Below, piece by piece: positions 28,337 through 37,184 of a DNA stretch of 64,000 nucleotides. A model generated the notes under the pieces. It was not told the origin of the DNA, searched no databases, and worked only from the letters and a program-made list of their open reading frames with translations. Source of the stretch: CAVUAT01 sp963739545 (lineage in GTDB: Bacteria; Actinomycetota; Thermoleophilia; Solirubrobacterales; 70-9); contig CAVUAT010000014.1 in the NCBI GenBank assembly GCA_963739545.1, positions 930,001 to 994,000 of the forward strand, given 5' to 3'. Every line of letters begins with the position of its first letter. The stretch's first letter is position 1. Position numbers and translations under genes: made by a program.

Positions 28337-29708
28337 TGGAGGCGGGGAGCGAGGCGGTGGAGCGCAGCTACGTCGGCCTCGGCCGGCGCCTGCTGGCGAT
28401 GCTGATCGACAATGGGATGTGGTTCTTCGGCGCCGCGTTGCTGCTGGGCTCCGGGCTCGAGGCGCTGTATGAGGAGAGCCCCGACGCCGGGGTGGTCGCC
28501 ACGTTCGTGCTCGCCTCGCTGTGGTTCAACTACTTCGCGTTCTGCGAGTGGCGCTGGGGCCAGACCGTCGGCAAGAACGCGGTCGGGATCGAGGTGGTTT
28601 CTTGGACGGGGCGGAGGAGCGCAGCTCCGAACAGGGAGGTGGTCTCACCTTCGCGCAGGCGAGCATGCGCAACCTGCTTCGCCTGGTCGACTTCTTCGTG
28701 GTCGGCTGGGTCCTGATCGCGACCGGCGAGCGACGCCAGCGGCTGGGCGACCGAGCCGCGGGCACCGTCGTCGTGGCTCGCCCTCGCGCGAGGGTCGCTG
28801 CGACGACGACGGCGACGGCGACGGCCCCGGTCGTGGCGGCCGCAGCCGCATCGTCGGGGCCGGGGGCACCGCTCCCTCCTCCGCCGGGGCGCCGCCCGGC
28901 GCCGCCTCCCCCCGGCTGGGCCGGCGACCCCCTCCCGCCATCGGAGCCGCTCGATGCCCCACCACCGCCGCCGACCGTCGCGGGCACCACCTTCCCCGGC
29001 TGGGTCACCTGGAGCGGGCGCGACGTCGTCAAGGGCCTCGTCGCCGGGCTACTGATCGGGCTGCTGATCGCGCCCGCGCTGGTTCTGCCCTTCGACCCCG
29101 ACCTGTCGAGCGACGGGGCGCTGCTCGCCGCGCAGGGGCTGCTCGGCACGACCCTGATGGCGGTGGCCATCGCGGGCGCGACGAACTGGAACTTCCGCGG
29201 CGCCTGGGCCGCTCTGCGCCGGCTCGGGGTGCGCCCCTTCTCGCCGTCGGGGATCGGCTGGATGTTCGCGATGCTCGGCGCGTACTACGTCTTCGCCGTG
29301 CTGTTCACGGCGTTCATCGTCGAGCCCGAGCAGGAGGACATCGGCGAGCAGCTCGGGATCGGCGACGAGAACATCGCGGTCGCCGTCCTGGCTGTGGTGC
29401 TCATCGTCGGTCTGGCGCCCATCAGCGAGGAGCTCTTCTTTCGAGGCTTCGTCTACGGCGGGCTGCGGACGAAGTTCGGGTTTTGGCCTGCGGTGATCAT
29501 CGCGGGGCTGATCTTCGGCTCAATTCACGCCCCGACCGGGATCACCACCGTGATCCCGCTGGCGGTGCTCGGAGGGGGCTTCTGCTGGCTGTACGAGAAG
29601 ACGGGCTCGATCTGGCCTTGCGTGATCGCGCACATGATCAACAACGGGATCGCCGTGGCGGCTGCGGGCGCCGCTGACGGCTCGGTTCTCCTACCGCTGA
29701 CCTTCTGA
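28336..29708 (+). CDS. RDD-domain/CPBP-protease fusion (one-base frameshift)
   Basis: The protein of about 457 residues has an N-terminal RDD membrane domain (RRLLAMLIDNGMWF; GQTVGKNAVGIEVV). A Pro/Ala-rich linker of about 70 residues follows. The C-terminal CPBP (CAAX-protease/bacteriocin-processing) domain has SEELFFRGFVYGG, an H in GSIHAPTG and HMINNGIA. The frame slips by one near 28601: restoring one C gives GIEVVSLDG, typical of RDD domains. No stop separates the halves, so they form one polypeptide. CPBP proteins are intramembrane proteases; the RDD part may act in transport or scaffolding. Confidence 0.8.
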
Positions 29709-29752
29709 GCACTGCGTCGCAGGATCCCATCCATGTGTCACAATGCCCGACC

Positions 29753-30679
29753 GTGAATCGCCCTGGCAGGAACCGAATCGCGCTGCTCGCAGCCGCCTCC
29801 ACGCTCCTTCTGGCTCTTCCGGCTTCCTCCGCGAGCGCCGCTCCGCCCGCGCTCCCGGCGGCGACGGGCATCACGCTTGACGTCAAGGCCCCGAAGAGCG
29901 TCGGGCTGCTCCGCAAGGTCGTCGCCGAGGGCCGGCTCGCGAACCCGCTCTCCAACGACAACGTCCAGATCACGGTCACGGCCAGCGGCCGTGAGCTCTT
30001 CTCGAAGAAGATCACGCCCAAGCCCGACGGCAGCTTCGCGTTCCCGATCAGCGTCGAGGCCTGCTGCCGCTACGTCGTCACGGCCGAGAACGCCAACAAG
30101 AAGGCGACCGACACCTTCAGCGTCGTGGTCCCGAAGAAGCTCGGCAAGGGCCCGATCACCGCGCTCTACAACAGCAGCCTCGCCGCCGCCGGGTTCCACA
30201 CCGGCACCAAGGGCAGCAGGGTCACGATCGGCACACGTCTCGCGACCAAGGCCTTCCGCAAGACCAACAACATGGCGCGCAGCGAGGCCTACCGCCCGTC
30301 GATCTTCCGCGAGCTGCTCGAGGGCGAGGGGGCGTTCGAGCCGAAGTACAACGACGGCCGCCACGTCGAGGTCGATATCTCCAGGCAGGTGATGTCGCTG
30401 ATCGAGGGCGACACCCCGGTTCATACCTTCCACGTCTCGACCGGCGCGCCCTCGACGCCGACGATCCGAGGCAAGTTCAACTTCTACATGCGCCAGGCGG
30501 GCTACAACTCGAAGCGCATGTACTACTCCGTCTACTTCCGCGGCGGCTACGCGACGCACGGCTACAACCCCGTGCCGAACTACAACGCCAGCCACGGCTG
30601 CGTGCGCAACCCGATCAACTTTTCCCGGTTCATCTACAACTGGGTCGCGATCGGGATGCCCATCTACGTCTACGAGTAG
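29753..30679 (+). CDS. Secreted L,D-transpeptidase (YkuD)
   Basis: The 308-residue enzyme forms 3-3 crosslinks or anchors proteins to peptidoglycan. A signal peptide (Ala/Leu core ending SSASA) is followed by a beta-sandwich (~45-130), a linker segment resembling the pre-catalytic peptidoglycan-binding region, and the YkuD domain. The latter has the motif HGYNPVPNYNASHGCVRNP with the catalytic Cys. GTG 29753 is preferred over the in-frame GTG 29735 because the basic n-region then starts the signal peptide. A CACAAT element 12 bases upstream could make the transcript nearly leaderless. Confidence 0.9.
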   Translation: MNRPGRNRIALLAAASTLLLALPASSASAAPPALPAATGITLDVKAPKSVGLLRKVVAEGRLANPLSNDNVQITVTASGRELFSKKITPKPDGSFAFPISVEACCRYVVTAENANKKATDTFSVVVPKKLGKGPITALYNSSLAAAGFHTGTKGSRVTIGTRLATKAFRKTNNMARSEAYRPSIFRELLEGEGAFEPKYNDGRHVEVDISRQVMSLIEGDTPVHTFHVSTGAPSTPTIRGKFNFYMRQAGYNSKRMYYSVYFRGGYATHGYNPVPNYNASHGCVRNPINFSRFIYNWVAIGMPIYVYE

Positions 30680-30688
30680 CCCCGCGGG

Positions 30689-30842
30689 CTACAGGCGCCC
30701 GAACAGGGCGTCCTTGGCGCTCGGCTCGGCGCCGATGGGCACGACCAGCTCGACGGAGATCACCGCCATGCCCGTGGGCGCCCTTGAAAGCGTCGAAGAA
30801 GTCGCGGATCCCGACCACGGCGCGACCGTATTCGATGCCCAT
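30689..30842 (-). CDS. Possible small protein (~50 aa), frame broken once
   Basis: The gap between the L,D-transpeptidase and pyrE contains a minus-strand frame starting MGIEYGRAVVGIRDFFDAFK. One extra base near 30783 moves it to a second frame ending VVPIGAEPSAKDALFGRL. Both halves have strongly G/C-biased third positions. Joined, they give about 50 residues. There is no clear ribosome site and no recognised family. Treat as tentative. Confidence 0.3.
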
Positions 30843-30853
30843 ACGATGCCGCG

Positions 30854-31429
30854 ATGGCAATCGACTTCGAGGCCTCGAAGCAGTCGCTGCTCGCCGAGTT
30901 GCGCGAGCACGCGCTGGTGATCGGCGAAGTGGTCCTCTCCTCGGGGCTGACCGCCCAGTACTACGTCGACGCCAAGCGTGCCCTGCTTCGTCCGGAGGCC
31001 TACAGGGCGGCGGGCGAGCTGATCGCCGCCGAGGCCGGCGAGCGCGAAGCCGCGGCCGTCGGCGGGATGTCGATCGGCGCCGACCCACTCGCGTGCGCGG
31101 CGATCGGCGCGGAGGGAGGCGAGGGACTCGTGGCGTTCTTCGTTCGCAAGGAACGCAAGGAGCACGGCCTGCAGCGCTGGATCGAGGGGCCGATCCTGGA
31201 GCCCGGGACGGCCGTCCTCGTCGTCGAGGACGTCGTCACCACCGGCGGCTCGACCGTGAAGGCGATCGAGCGAATCCTCGAAGAGGGCCATGAGGTCAAG
31301 GGCGTGGTCTCGGTCGTCGACCGCCTCGCAGGCGGCGCCGAATCGATCTCGGCTGCCGCGGGCGGCGCCCCGTACCACCCGCTCGTCACCATCGACGAGC
31401 TCTATCCCGATCGTCCTGATCGGAGCTAG
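30854..31429 (+). CDS. pyrE: Orotate phosphoribosyltransferase
   Basis: PyrE adds PRPP-derived ribose phosphate to orotate, giving OMP in pyrimidine synthesis. The 191-residue product has the PRPP loop VLVVEDVVTTGGSTVKA and the flexible catalytic loop with VRKERKEHG. YYVDAKRALLRPE near the N-terminus is family-typical. The gene stands alone without other pyr genes; the next gene is a membrane protein whose coding frame overlaps its end. Confidence 0.93.
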   Translation: MAIDFEASKQSLLAELREHALVIGEVVLSSGLTAQYYVDAKRALLRPEAYRAAGELIAAEAGEREAAAVGGMSIGADPLACAAIGAEGGEGLVAFFVRKERKEHGLQRWIEGPILEPGTAVLVVEDVVTTGGSTVKAIERILEEGHEVKGVVSVVDRLAGGAESISAAAGGAPYHPLVTIDELYPDRPDRS

Positions 31430-31448
31430 ACCCCTCACCCGCCGCGAG

Positions 31449-33113
31449 GTGGTGCTCGCGGCGCTCGGCGGGCTCGCTATCTCGGTGGTCATGAACTGGC
31501 CGCTGCCGCTGCACCTGTTCGACACGATCCCGAAGGACCTCGGGGATCCGCTGCCCCAGGCTTGGCAGGTGGCGTGGGGAGGCCACGCGCTGGCGACCCA
31601 GCCAATCGATTTCTTCCAGTCGAACCAGTTCTGGCCCGAGCCCGACTCCCTCGCCTTCGGCGACGCGCTGATCGGCTACGCGCCGGCCGGCCTGATCGGC
31701 GACGGCCCCGACGACGCGGTCGCCCGCTACAACCTGCTCTTCCTCTTCGTCTACGCGCTCTGCTTCTTTGGGACCTACCTGCTGGCGCGCGAGATGGGCC
31801 TTGGGCCGGGCGGGGCGGTGGTCGCCGGAGCCGCATTCGCCTACGCGCCGTTCCGCATGGAGCAGGACGGGCACATGCAAGTGATCTCGAGCGGGGGGAT
31901 ACCGCTCGCCCTTGCGCTGGCAGTTCGCGGGTTGCGCCTGCGGCGGCCCTGGCCGCTCCTCGGAGCGTGGGCGGTAGCCGCCTGGCAGGTGTCCCTCGGC
32001 TTCGCGATCGGGCTGCCCTTCGCGTACCTGATCGCGCTGCTGGTGGCGATCGGCGCCGTGGTCTGGTGGAGGCGCGGCCGCCCGCGCCCCGAGCGGCGGA
32101 TGGCAATCTCCGGCGTCGCGGGAGCGCTGCTCTTCGCGGTGGCCGTCGGCGTCATCTCGCAGCCGTACTTCCGCGTCGCTGACCGCTACCCCGAGGCGAC
32201 GCGCACGGCGTCGGACGTCGAGGAGTTCTCGGGGCCGATCGAGGCGCTGATCCTGAACTCCGACGAGAACTGGGTCTGGGGCGACGCCACCCTCGACATC
32301 TTCTACGAGATCAACAACCCGGCCGAGAAGACGCTCTTCCCCGGCCTCGTGATCCTGCTGCTGGCCGGCGTCGGGCTCGGCTCGTCGAGCTTCCCCAGAT
32401 GGCTCAGGTTCAGCCTCGCCGGGGCCTGGCTCGCGATCATGGTCCTCGCGTTCGGCTTCCAGGAGGAGGACGGCTGGCTGTGGCCGTACCGGATCGTCTA
32501 CGACGTACTGCCCGGGTGGGAGGCGATCCGGACCCCGGGCCGCCTCGCGACGTTCGCGACCCTGGCGCTGGCCCTGCTGGCCGCGGCCGGGGCGGAGTCG
32601 ATCTTGCGAGCCGTGGCGAAGCGACGCCTCCCCGCCTACGCGACCGGCGCCGTCGCTTCGGTGCTCGTGCTCGCGATCGTGGTCGAGGGCCGCGGCCTTC
32701 CCTTCGACCCAACCGGCCGCCGGGCCCAGCCCGAGGTGCCCGACCCGCCGCCCTCGCTGGCTGAGGTGCCCGGGCCGCAGCTGCACCTGCCGGCCGAGCG
32801 CGGCGAGGACAACCGCCGCTACACACTCTGGTCCACCGACGGCTTCCCGGACATCGTCAACGGCAGGGCCAGCACGCGGCCCGACTCGATCGAGGATCTG
32901 ATCGCCGACATGAGCACGTTCCCCGACGCAGACACGGTCGAGCGGCTGCGCGACTACGGGGTGAAGACCGTCGTGCTGCACACGGGCCGAGTCATCCACA
33001 CCGACCAGGCGCTCGCGCCACGGGCGTCGATCAAGGGCTTGGGGTTGACCAAGACCCGGCTCGGCGGGCTGCTGATCTACGAGCTGGACTCGCCGAGCAC
33101 CGCCGGGGGCTGA
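31449..33113 (+). CDS. Large polytopic membrane protein, GT-C-like
   Basis: The product of about 554 residues has ten or more membrane helices and a C-terminal extracytoplasmic domain (from ~410). An early loop reads NWPLPLHLFDTIPKDLGDPL and a later one FFQSNQFWPEPDSLAFGDALIG, an acidic-loop layout like lipid-linked sugar transferases. No exact family is recognised. GTG 31449 is the first standard start, but CTG 31416, overlapping pyrE, would add a basic N-terminus (IGARPLTRRE) expected before the first helix. The last ~50 bases are duplicated at 33774-33832. Confidence 0.65.
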   Translation: MVLAALGGLAISVVMNWPLPLHLFDTIPKDLGDPLPQAWQVAWGGHALATQPIDFFQSNQFWPEPDSLAFGDALIGYAPAGLIGDGPDDAVARYNLLFLFVYALCFFGTYLLAREMGLGPGGAVVAGAAFAYAPFRMEQDGHMQVISSGGIPLALALAVRGLRLRRPWPLLGAWAVAAWQVSLGFAIGLPFAYLIALLVAIGAVVWWRRGRPRPERRMAISGVAGALLFAVAVGVISQPYFRVADRYPEATRTASDVEEFSGPIEALILNSDENWVWGDATLDIFYEINNPAEKTLFPGLVILLLAGVGLGSSSFPRWLRFSLAGAWLAIMVLAFGFQEEDGWLWPYRIVYDVLPGWEAIRTPGRLATFATLALALLAAAGAESILRAVAKRRLPAYATGAVASVLVLAIVVEGRGLPFDPTGRRAQPEVPDPPPSLAEVPGPQLHLPAERGEDNRRYTLWSTDGFPDIVNGRASTRPDSIEDLIADMSTFPDADTVERLRDYGVKTVVLHTGRVIHTDQALAPRASIKGLGLTKTRLGGLLIYELDSPSTAGG

Positions 33114-33118
33114 ACCCG
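33060..33118 (+). repeat. 59-bp direct repeat, copy 1
   Basis: This covers the final codons (LGGLLIYELDSPS...) and stop of the GT-C-like gene plus a few bases. It matches 33774-33832 in the same orientation with one mismatch, so the two copies bracket uspA. Confidence 0.85.
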
Positions 33119-33128
33119 CCCTGAGCCG

Positions 33129-33545
33129 CTACGTCGTCTTGATGACGAAGACGGAGCAGTCGGCGTTGTGGGTGATCGTCTTCGGGACGCTGCCGAGCAC
33201 CCTCCGCTGGATGCCCTTGTTGCCGATCACGAGGACGTCGGCGCCGCAGTCAGCGGCCAGGCGTACGAGCACATCGGCCGGGTCGCCCTCGTCCACGATG
33301 GTCCGGCACTCGATCCCCTGCTCGCCGAGCGCGGCCTCGGTGCGGGCGAGGATCTCGCGGGTCTGGGCGGCCGGGTTGTGGGCCCATTGGGCCTCATCGC
33401 CGCCGGTAGCCGGAGCCGGGCCGTCCTTGAACGCACTCAGCAGAACGAGCTCGGCGTCGAAGCGCGTCGCGAGCTCCGCGGCCTGCTTGACGGCCTCGGC
33501 GGCGGTTTCCGATCCATCAGTCCCCACGGCAATGGTCGAGATCAT
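33129..33545 (-). CDS. Universal stress protein (UspA family)
   Basis: The 138-residue single-domain protein begins ISTIAVGTDGSETA, with the Asp of the ATP-binding fold, and ends in VLVIGNKGIQRRVLGSVPKTITHNADCSVFVI. The G-x-x-G...G-S phosphate loop is three residues shorter than in usual ATP-binding members (six residues between Gly pairs instead of about nine), so nucleotide binding is uncertain. It is a lone gene lying between two near-identical 59-bp direct repeats. Confidence 0.88.
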   Translation of the reverse strand: MISTIAVGTDGSETAAEAVKQAAELATRFDAELVLLSAFKDGPAPATGGDEAQWAHNPAAQTREILARTEAALGEQGIECRTIVDEGDPADVLVRLAADCGADVLVIGNKGIQRRVLGSVPKTITHNADCSVFVIKTT

Positions 33546-33599
33546 GCGAAACAGATACCACCACTGGCTTTTGCATGTGCTGCGGGTCGATCACATACG

Positions 33600-33640
33600 G
33601 CGGGGGGGACGGTGTCAGGTCCCAGACCCGCTCAACGTTG
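33600..33640 (+). other. Intergenic segment resembling a REP-type end
   Basis: Within the 228-base gap 33546-33773 the sequence GGGGACGGTGTCAGGTCCC (from about 33606) resembles the ends of REP-associated elements found in many bacterial genomes. No transposase frame is present. The rest of the gap shows no gene that I can support. Confidence 0.25.
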
Positions 33641-33773
33641 GCCGCTGCCCGGCGCGCCGATTTCTCGCAAGGGGGTGCCCTGATCGGGTTGTACCCCGCT
33701 CGTACCCTCGCCGTGTGTGGTCCGTTATCGCAGCCGGAGAGTAGGCCCCGAGAGCCAAAGCAATACCCCGGGA

Positions 33774-33832
33774 CTCGGCGGGCTGCTGATCTACGAGCTG
33801 GACTCGCCGAGCGCCGCCGGGGGCTGAACCCG
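33774..33832 (+). repeat. 59-bp direct repeat, copy 2
   Basis: It is nearly identical (58 of 59) to 33060-33118. Here the plus-strand reading is an orphan 3' gene tail, while the minus strand forms the last 13 codons and stop of the neighbouring membrane protein (RVQPPAALGESSS). Confidence 0.85.
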
Positions 33833-35518
33833 GGCGGGGGCACTGCGTTCCCGCAGCCCCATCACCCCCAGCGCAACAAACGAGGCTCCGGCCCCGAGCG
33901 CGATCATCCAGAGCGCATTGGAGTCCCCGTCGAGCGGGGTATTGGGACTGTCGGTGAGGCCCGGGGCCAGCGCAGCCACCGCTGCCCAACCGGCGACCAC
34001 GGCGATCGCGGGGCGCAGGTCGCGCAGCATCGTGGCCGGGGTGGAAGCGAAGGCGAAGGCGACCGCAGCCAGCGCCGCGAGCACCACGGGGGTGATCGCG
34101 AGCCAGGCGTTGCTGACGCCGAACGCCGTGAACAGCGTGTGCTCGAGGTGGCCGTCCTCGATGAAATCGCCCCACTCCCCGGGCCCCTGGTCGCCGATCA
34201 GCGGGAACGCGATCGCGGCTGCACCCATGAAGATCGCCGAAGGGATCGCGAGCCCCAGCGTGATCGCTGGGATCCGCCGATACGCGGCGGCGAGGCCGAC
34301 CGCGAGGAAGGGGAGGGCGGGGATCAAGAAGCGCGGGCCCGGCGTCCCTCCGCCGAAGGGAAGCCAGTAGCCGGCGTTGTAGAGGAAGTAGGCGAGGGCG
34401 ATCGCGGCGATCACATTCGCCTCGGTGCGGTGCTCGCCGTCGCGCCAGATCATCACGACGCCGGCGACCGCTGCGGCGATCACCGGCGTCAGCACCAGCA
34501 GCCCGCGGCTCGCGAACAGCAGCTCGACGGCGCTCGAGCCCTTCGGCACGGTGATCCCGAACAGGCCTTCGTCGTTCAGGCCGAGGACGTCGTGGCCTGT
34601 GAACCCCGAGACATCGACCGCTGCTCCGTAGGCGAACTCGAACGGCGAGCCGAAGGCCCAGACGTTGAAGGCGAGGGCGGGGATAGCGCCGGCGAACGCG
34701 GCGGCCGCATAGGCGGTGCCGCGCGGGAGCCGCGGGGCCGAACGAGCGAGCGCGTAAAAGAAGAGGATCGCCCCGACCAGGCCCACCTGGTACTCGAAGC
34801 TGACCGCCAGCCCCGCCGCGAGGCCCGCGAGCGCGACGATCTTGGTGTTCGGTGCGCCGTCGCGCTCGCGCCAGAGCAGTAGGAAGGCGCCGAACCCGAG
34901 CCCTGCGGCGATCACGTGCGAGAAGTACTCGGCGGCGAAGGTGGCGACGAGCGTCGCCAGTCCGAGCGTGATCGCGGCCGCGGTCCCGTAACCGGGCGCC
35001 ACCCGCTCGCCGGCCCACCGTACCCCGAACAGCATCAGCACCGCCGGGACCACCGCGACGATCAGCGTCAGGAACCAGATCATCGGCGCGTCGCGCTCCG
35101 TCTGAGCCTCGACGGCCTCGGTGCGGCGCGGGTCGAAGCCGAAGTTCTCGATCGGAACCGCTCCGCTCGGCTCCCAGCGCGGGTACTCGGCGGCCCGGGC
35201 GTTCTCGATCGCCGCTTGGCCCGCGTCGCGGCCGGGCTCCGTGTCGATCGCTAGGAAGAACGGCAACGACATCGCCGCCACCCCCGGCGACTTGACCGAG
35301 TAGAAGTGGCCCTCGATCCAGGCCTTGTCCTTGGTCTCCCAATGCCAGGGGTCGATCTCGGCCTGGCCGTCGGCGAAGGCGCGGACCTGGGCGTAGTGGG
35401 CGAGCTGTGCCCAGCCGAGTGAGTGCATCGTCAGCCCCCAGCAGAGCCCGAGGCAGACGATCGCAGCGCCGCCCGGGCGGGCGCGGACCCACGCGGCGGC
35501 GGAACGGAGCCGGCTCAC
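33791..35518 (-). CDS. Polytopic membrane glycosyltransferase-like protein (GT-C)
   Basis: The 575-residue product has about twelve membrane helices. The first outer loop contains DPWHWETKDKAWIEGHFYSVKSPG, an acidic loop followed by YSVKSPG as in ArnT/PMT-like and related lipid-linked sugar transferases. GTG 35518 overlaps the methyltransferase stop by 4 bases. With the methyltransferase and GT2 upstream it forms a likely operon for an envelope glycan or glycolipid. Its C-terminal residues derive from the 59-bp repeat, so its original end may have been replaced. Confidence 0.7.
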   Translation of the reverse strand: MSRLRSAAAWVRARPGGAAIVCLGLCWGLTMHSLGWAQLAHYAQVRAFADGQAEIDPWHWETKDKAWIEGHFYSVKSPGVAAMSLPFFLAIDTEPGRDAGQAAIENARAAEYPRWEPSGAVPIENFGFDPRRTEAVEAQTERDAPMIWFLTLIVAVVPAVLMLFGVRWAGERVAPGYGTAAAITLGLATLVATFAAEYFSHVIAAGLGFGAFLLLWRERDGAPNTKIVALAGLAAGLAVSFEYQVGLVGAILFFYALARSAPRLPRGTAYAAAAFAGAIPALAFNVWAFGSPFEFAYGAAVDVSGFTGHDVLGLNDEGLFGITVPKGSSAVELLFASRGLLVLTPVIAAAVAGVVMIWRDGEHRTEANVIAAIALAYFLYNAGYWLPFGGGTPGPRFLIPALPFLAVGLAAAYRRIPAITLGLAIPSAIFMGAAAIAFPLIGDQGPGEWGDFIEDGHLEHTLFTAFGVSNAWLAITPVVLAALAAVAFAFASTPATMLRDLRPAIAVVAGWAAVAALAPGLTDSPNTPLDGDSNALWMIALGAGASFVALGVMGLRERSAPARVQPPAALGESSS

Positions 35519-36150
35519 GGCCGCACCCGGCAGAGCGCCATCGTCCACGGCAGCGGGCTGCGGACCTCGACGACGTCGAAGCGCGTTCGCAGCAGCGACA
35601 GGAAGCCGCGCCTGGACCAGTGGCCGACGTGGCCGGGCGTGTTCCCCAGGTCGCGAAGGTAGGCGCCGCGCGCCATGTTCAGCGCGCGCCACAGCGGCTC
35701 GCGGGGGACGCTCGCGATCAGCCACGGGTCGGCGAGCGCCGCGAGGACGTCGAGGGCGCCGTCGGGGTCGGTCAGATGCTCTAGCACCTCGCAGCAGACG
35801 ATCAGTTCGGCTCGGTGCTCGGCCGGGTCGAGCAGCTGCACCGCGGTCGCGGCATAGTCGATCTCGAGCCCGTCGATCTCGGCGCGCCGACGGGCCTCGG
35901 CGATCGTGCCGGGGAACGCGTCCGTCCCTCTCACCCTGAGCCCGGCTCGGGCCATCCGCGCCGACATCTCGCCCTCGCCGCATCCGACCTCGTGCGCCTC
36001 GCGGGCGCAGGTCAGCGCCACGAGCTCGTCGAAGCTCGAGATGAAGCCCGCGACCAGGCGCCGCTCGACCGGGTTCTGCGAGGCGTACTTGTCATAGACG
36101 TTGCCGCCGGCCTCGTCGGCCCCGACCAGCCCGCGGTCCAAGGCGGTCAC
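35515..36150 (-). CDS. SAM-dependent class I methyltransferase
   Basis: The 211-residue enzyme has the SAM site HEVGCGEGEMSARMARAG (motif I), an acidic residue in RGTDAFPG (motif II) and ELIVCCEVLEHLTDPDGAL (motif IV region). Such proteins next to GT2 and GT-C genes often methylate sugars or lipid carriers, but the substrate is unknown. GTG 36150 overlaps the GT2 stop by 4 bases, and the downstream GT-C gene overlaps its stop by 4 bases, so translation is coupled across the three genes. Confidence 0.82.
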   Translation of the reverse strand: MTALDRGLVGADEAGGNVYDKYASQNPVERRLVAGFISSFDELVALTCAREAHEVGCGEGEMSARMARAGLRVRGTDAFPGTIAEARRRAEIDGLEIDYAATAVQLLDPAEHRAELIVCCEVLEHLTDPDGALDVLAALADPWLIASVPREPLWRALNMARGAYLRDLGNTPGHVGHWSRRGFLSLLRTRFDVVEVRSPLPWTMALCRVRP

Positions 36151-37157
36151 GGCCGCGTGATCGACTCGATCGTCTCGGCCGTGAGGTTCGGGTCGTAATG
36201 CGAAGGCGCGACGCCGGCCTCGAGCTCGAGGCGCCGGACTCGCTCGAAGGTTCGCTGTGCGATCACGCGCTGGCTCGCGAGCGCGTCCCCGATGATCCCG
36301 AGCGCGAACATCTGTACCGACGCGAGCGCCAGCACGGCCCCGGCGATCAGGGACTGGATGTGGCCGCTGGAGTCGCCGTTCAGGATCAGGTCGCCGAGGA
36401 AGGGGGTCCACGCCACGAGCGCGGCGACCCCGAAGATCGCGGCGGCGACCATGAAGACGCGAAGCGGCTCGTAGCGGACGTACGAGCGGAAGATCGAGAG
36501 CGCGTTGCGCCGCACGTAGGACGAGGTCGAGCGGACCAGCCGGGACTCGCGCTCGGTGTGGTTGGCGGTGATCGGCACGTGCTCGACGGCTACCAGGCCC
36601 TTGCCTGCCTGAATCAGGCTCTCGAGCGTATAGGTGTAGTTGTTGACGACCTGGAGCTGCAGCGCCGCCTCGCGGTTGTAGGCGCGAAAGCCCGAGGTCG
36701 TATCGGGGACGGCGGTCCCCGAGGCCCGCCGCACGACCCAGCTCCCGAGGCGCTGCAGGAGCTTCTTGGTCGGCGAGAAGTGCTCGACGCTTCGCACCTG
36801 GCGATCTCCGACGACCATGTCGGCCCGTCCGGCGAGGATCGGCTCGACGAGCCGCGGGATTTCCGCCGCGGGGTACTGGTTGTCGGCGTCGGTGTTGACG
36901 ATCACGTCGGCGCCGAGCTTCAGCCCGGCGTCGAGGCCCGCTTGGAAGGCGGCGGCCAGCCCCTTGTTGTTGGTCAGGCGGACGAGGTGCTCGACCCCTT
37001 GCGCCTTGGCGGCCTCGACTGTGCCGTCGGTCGAGCCGTCGTCGACGATCAGCCACTCGACGCGGTCGAACCCGGGGACCTCACGCGGCAGCTCCGCCAG
37101 CGCCGCCGGCAGGGCCTCCTCCTCGTTCAGGCAGGGGATCTGGATGATCAGCTTCAC
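36147..37157 (-). CDS. GT2 glycosyltransferase with C-terminal membrane pair
   Basis: The 336-residue protein has a GT-A domain (IQIPCLNEEEALPAAL, VDDGSTDGT, NTDADNQYP with the metal-binding DxD-like Asp residues) and TTSGFRAYNREAA. Two membrane helices lie near residues 230-300. The layout matches dolichyl/polyprenyl-phosphate sugar synthases of the DPM1 or GtrB kind, which would supply lipid-linked sugar to the GT-C enzyme downstream. It is first in the three-gene unit. Confidence 0.82.
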   Translation of the reverse strand: MKLIIQIPCLNEEEALPAALAELPREVPGFDRVEWLIVDDGSTDGTVEAAKAQGVEHLVRLTNNKGLAAAFQAGLDAGLKLGADVIVNTDADNQYPAAEIPRLVEPILAGRADMVVGDRQVRSVEHFSPTKKLLQRLGSWVVRRASGTAVPDTTSGFRAYNREAALQLQVVNNYTYTLESLIQAGKGLVAVEHVPITANHTERESRLVRSTSSYVRRNALSIFRSYVRYEPLRVFMVAAAIFGVAALVAWTPFLGDLILNGDSSGHIQSLIAGAVLALASVQMFALGIIGDALASQRVIAQRTFERVRRLELEAGVAPSHYDPNLTAETIESITRP

Positions 37158-37184
37158 CAGCGCACGATGGTACGCGCCCGAGCG

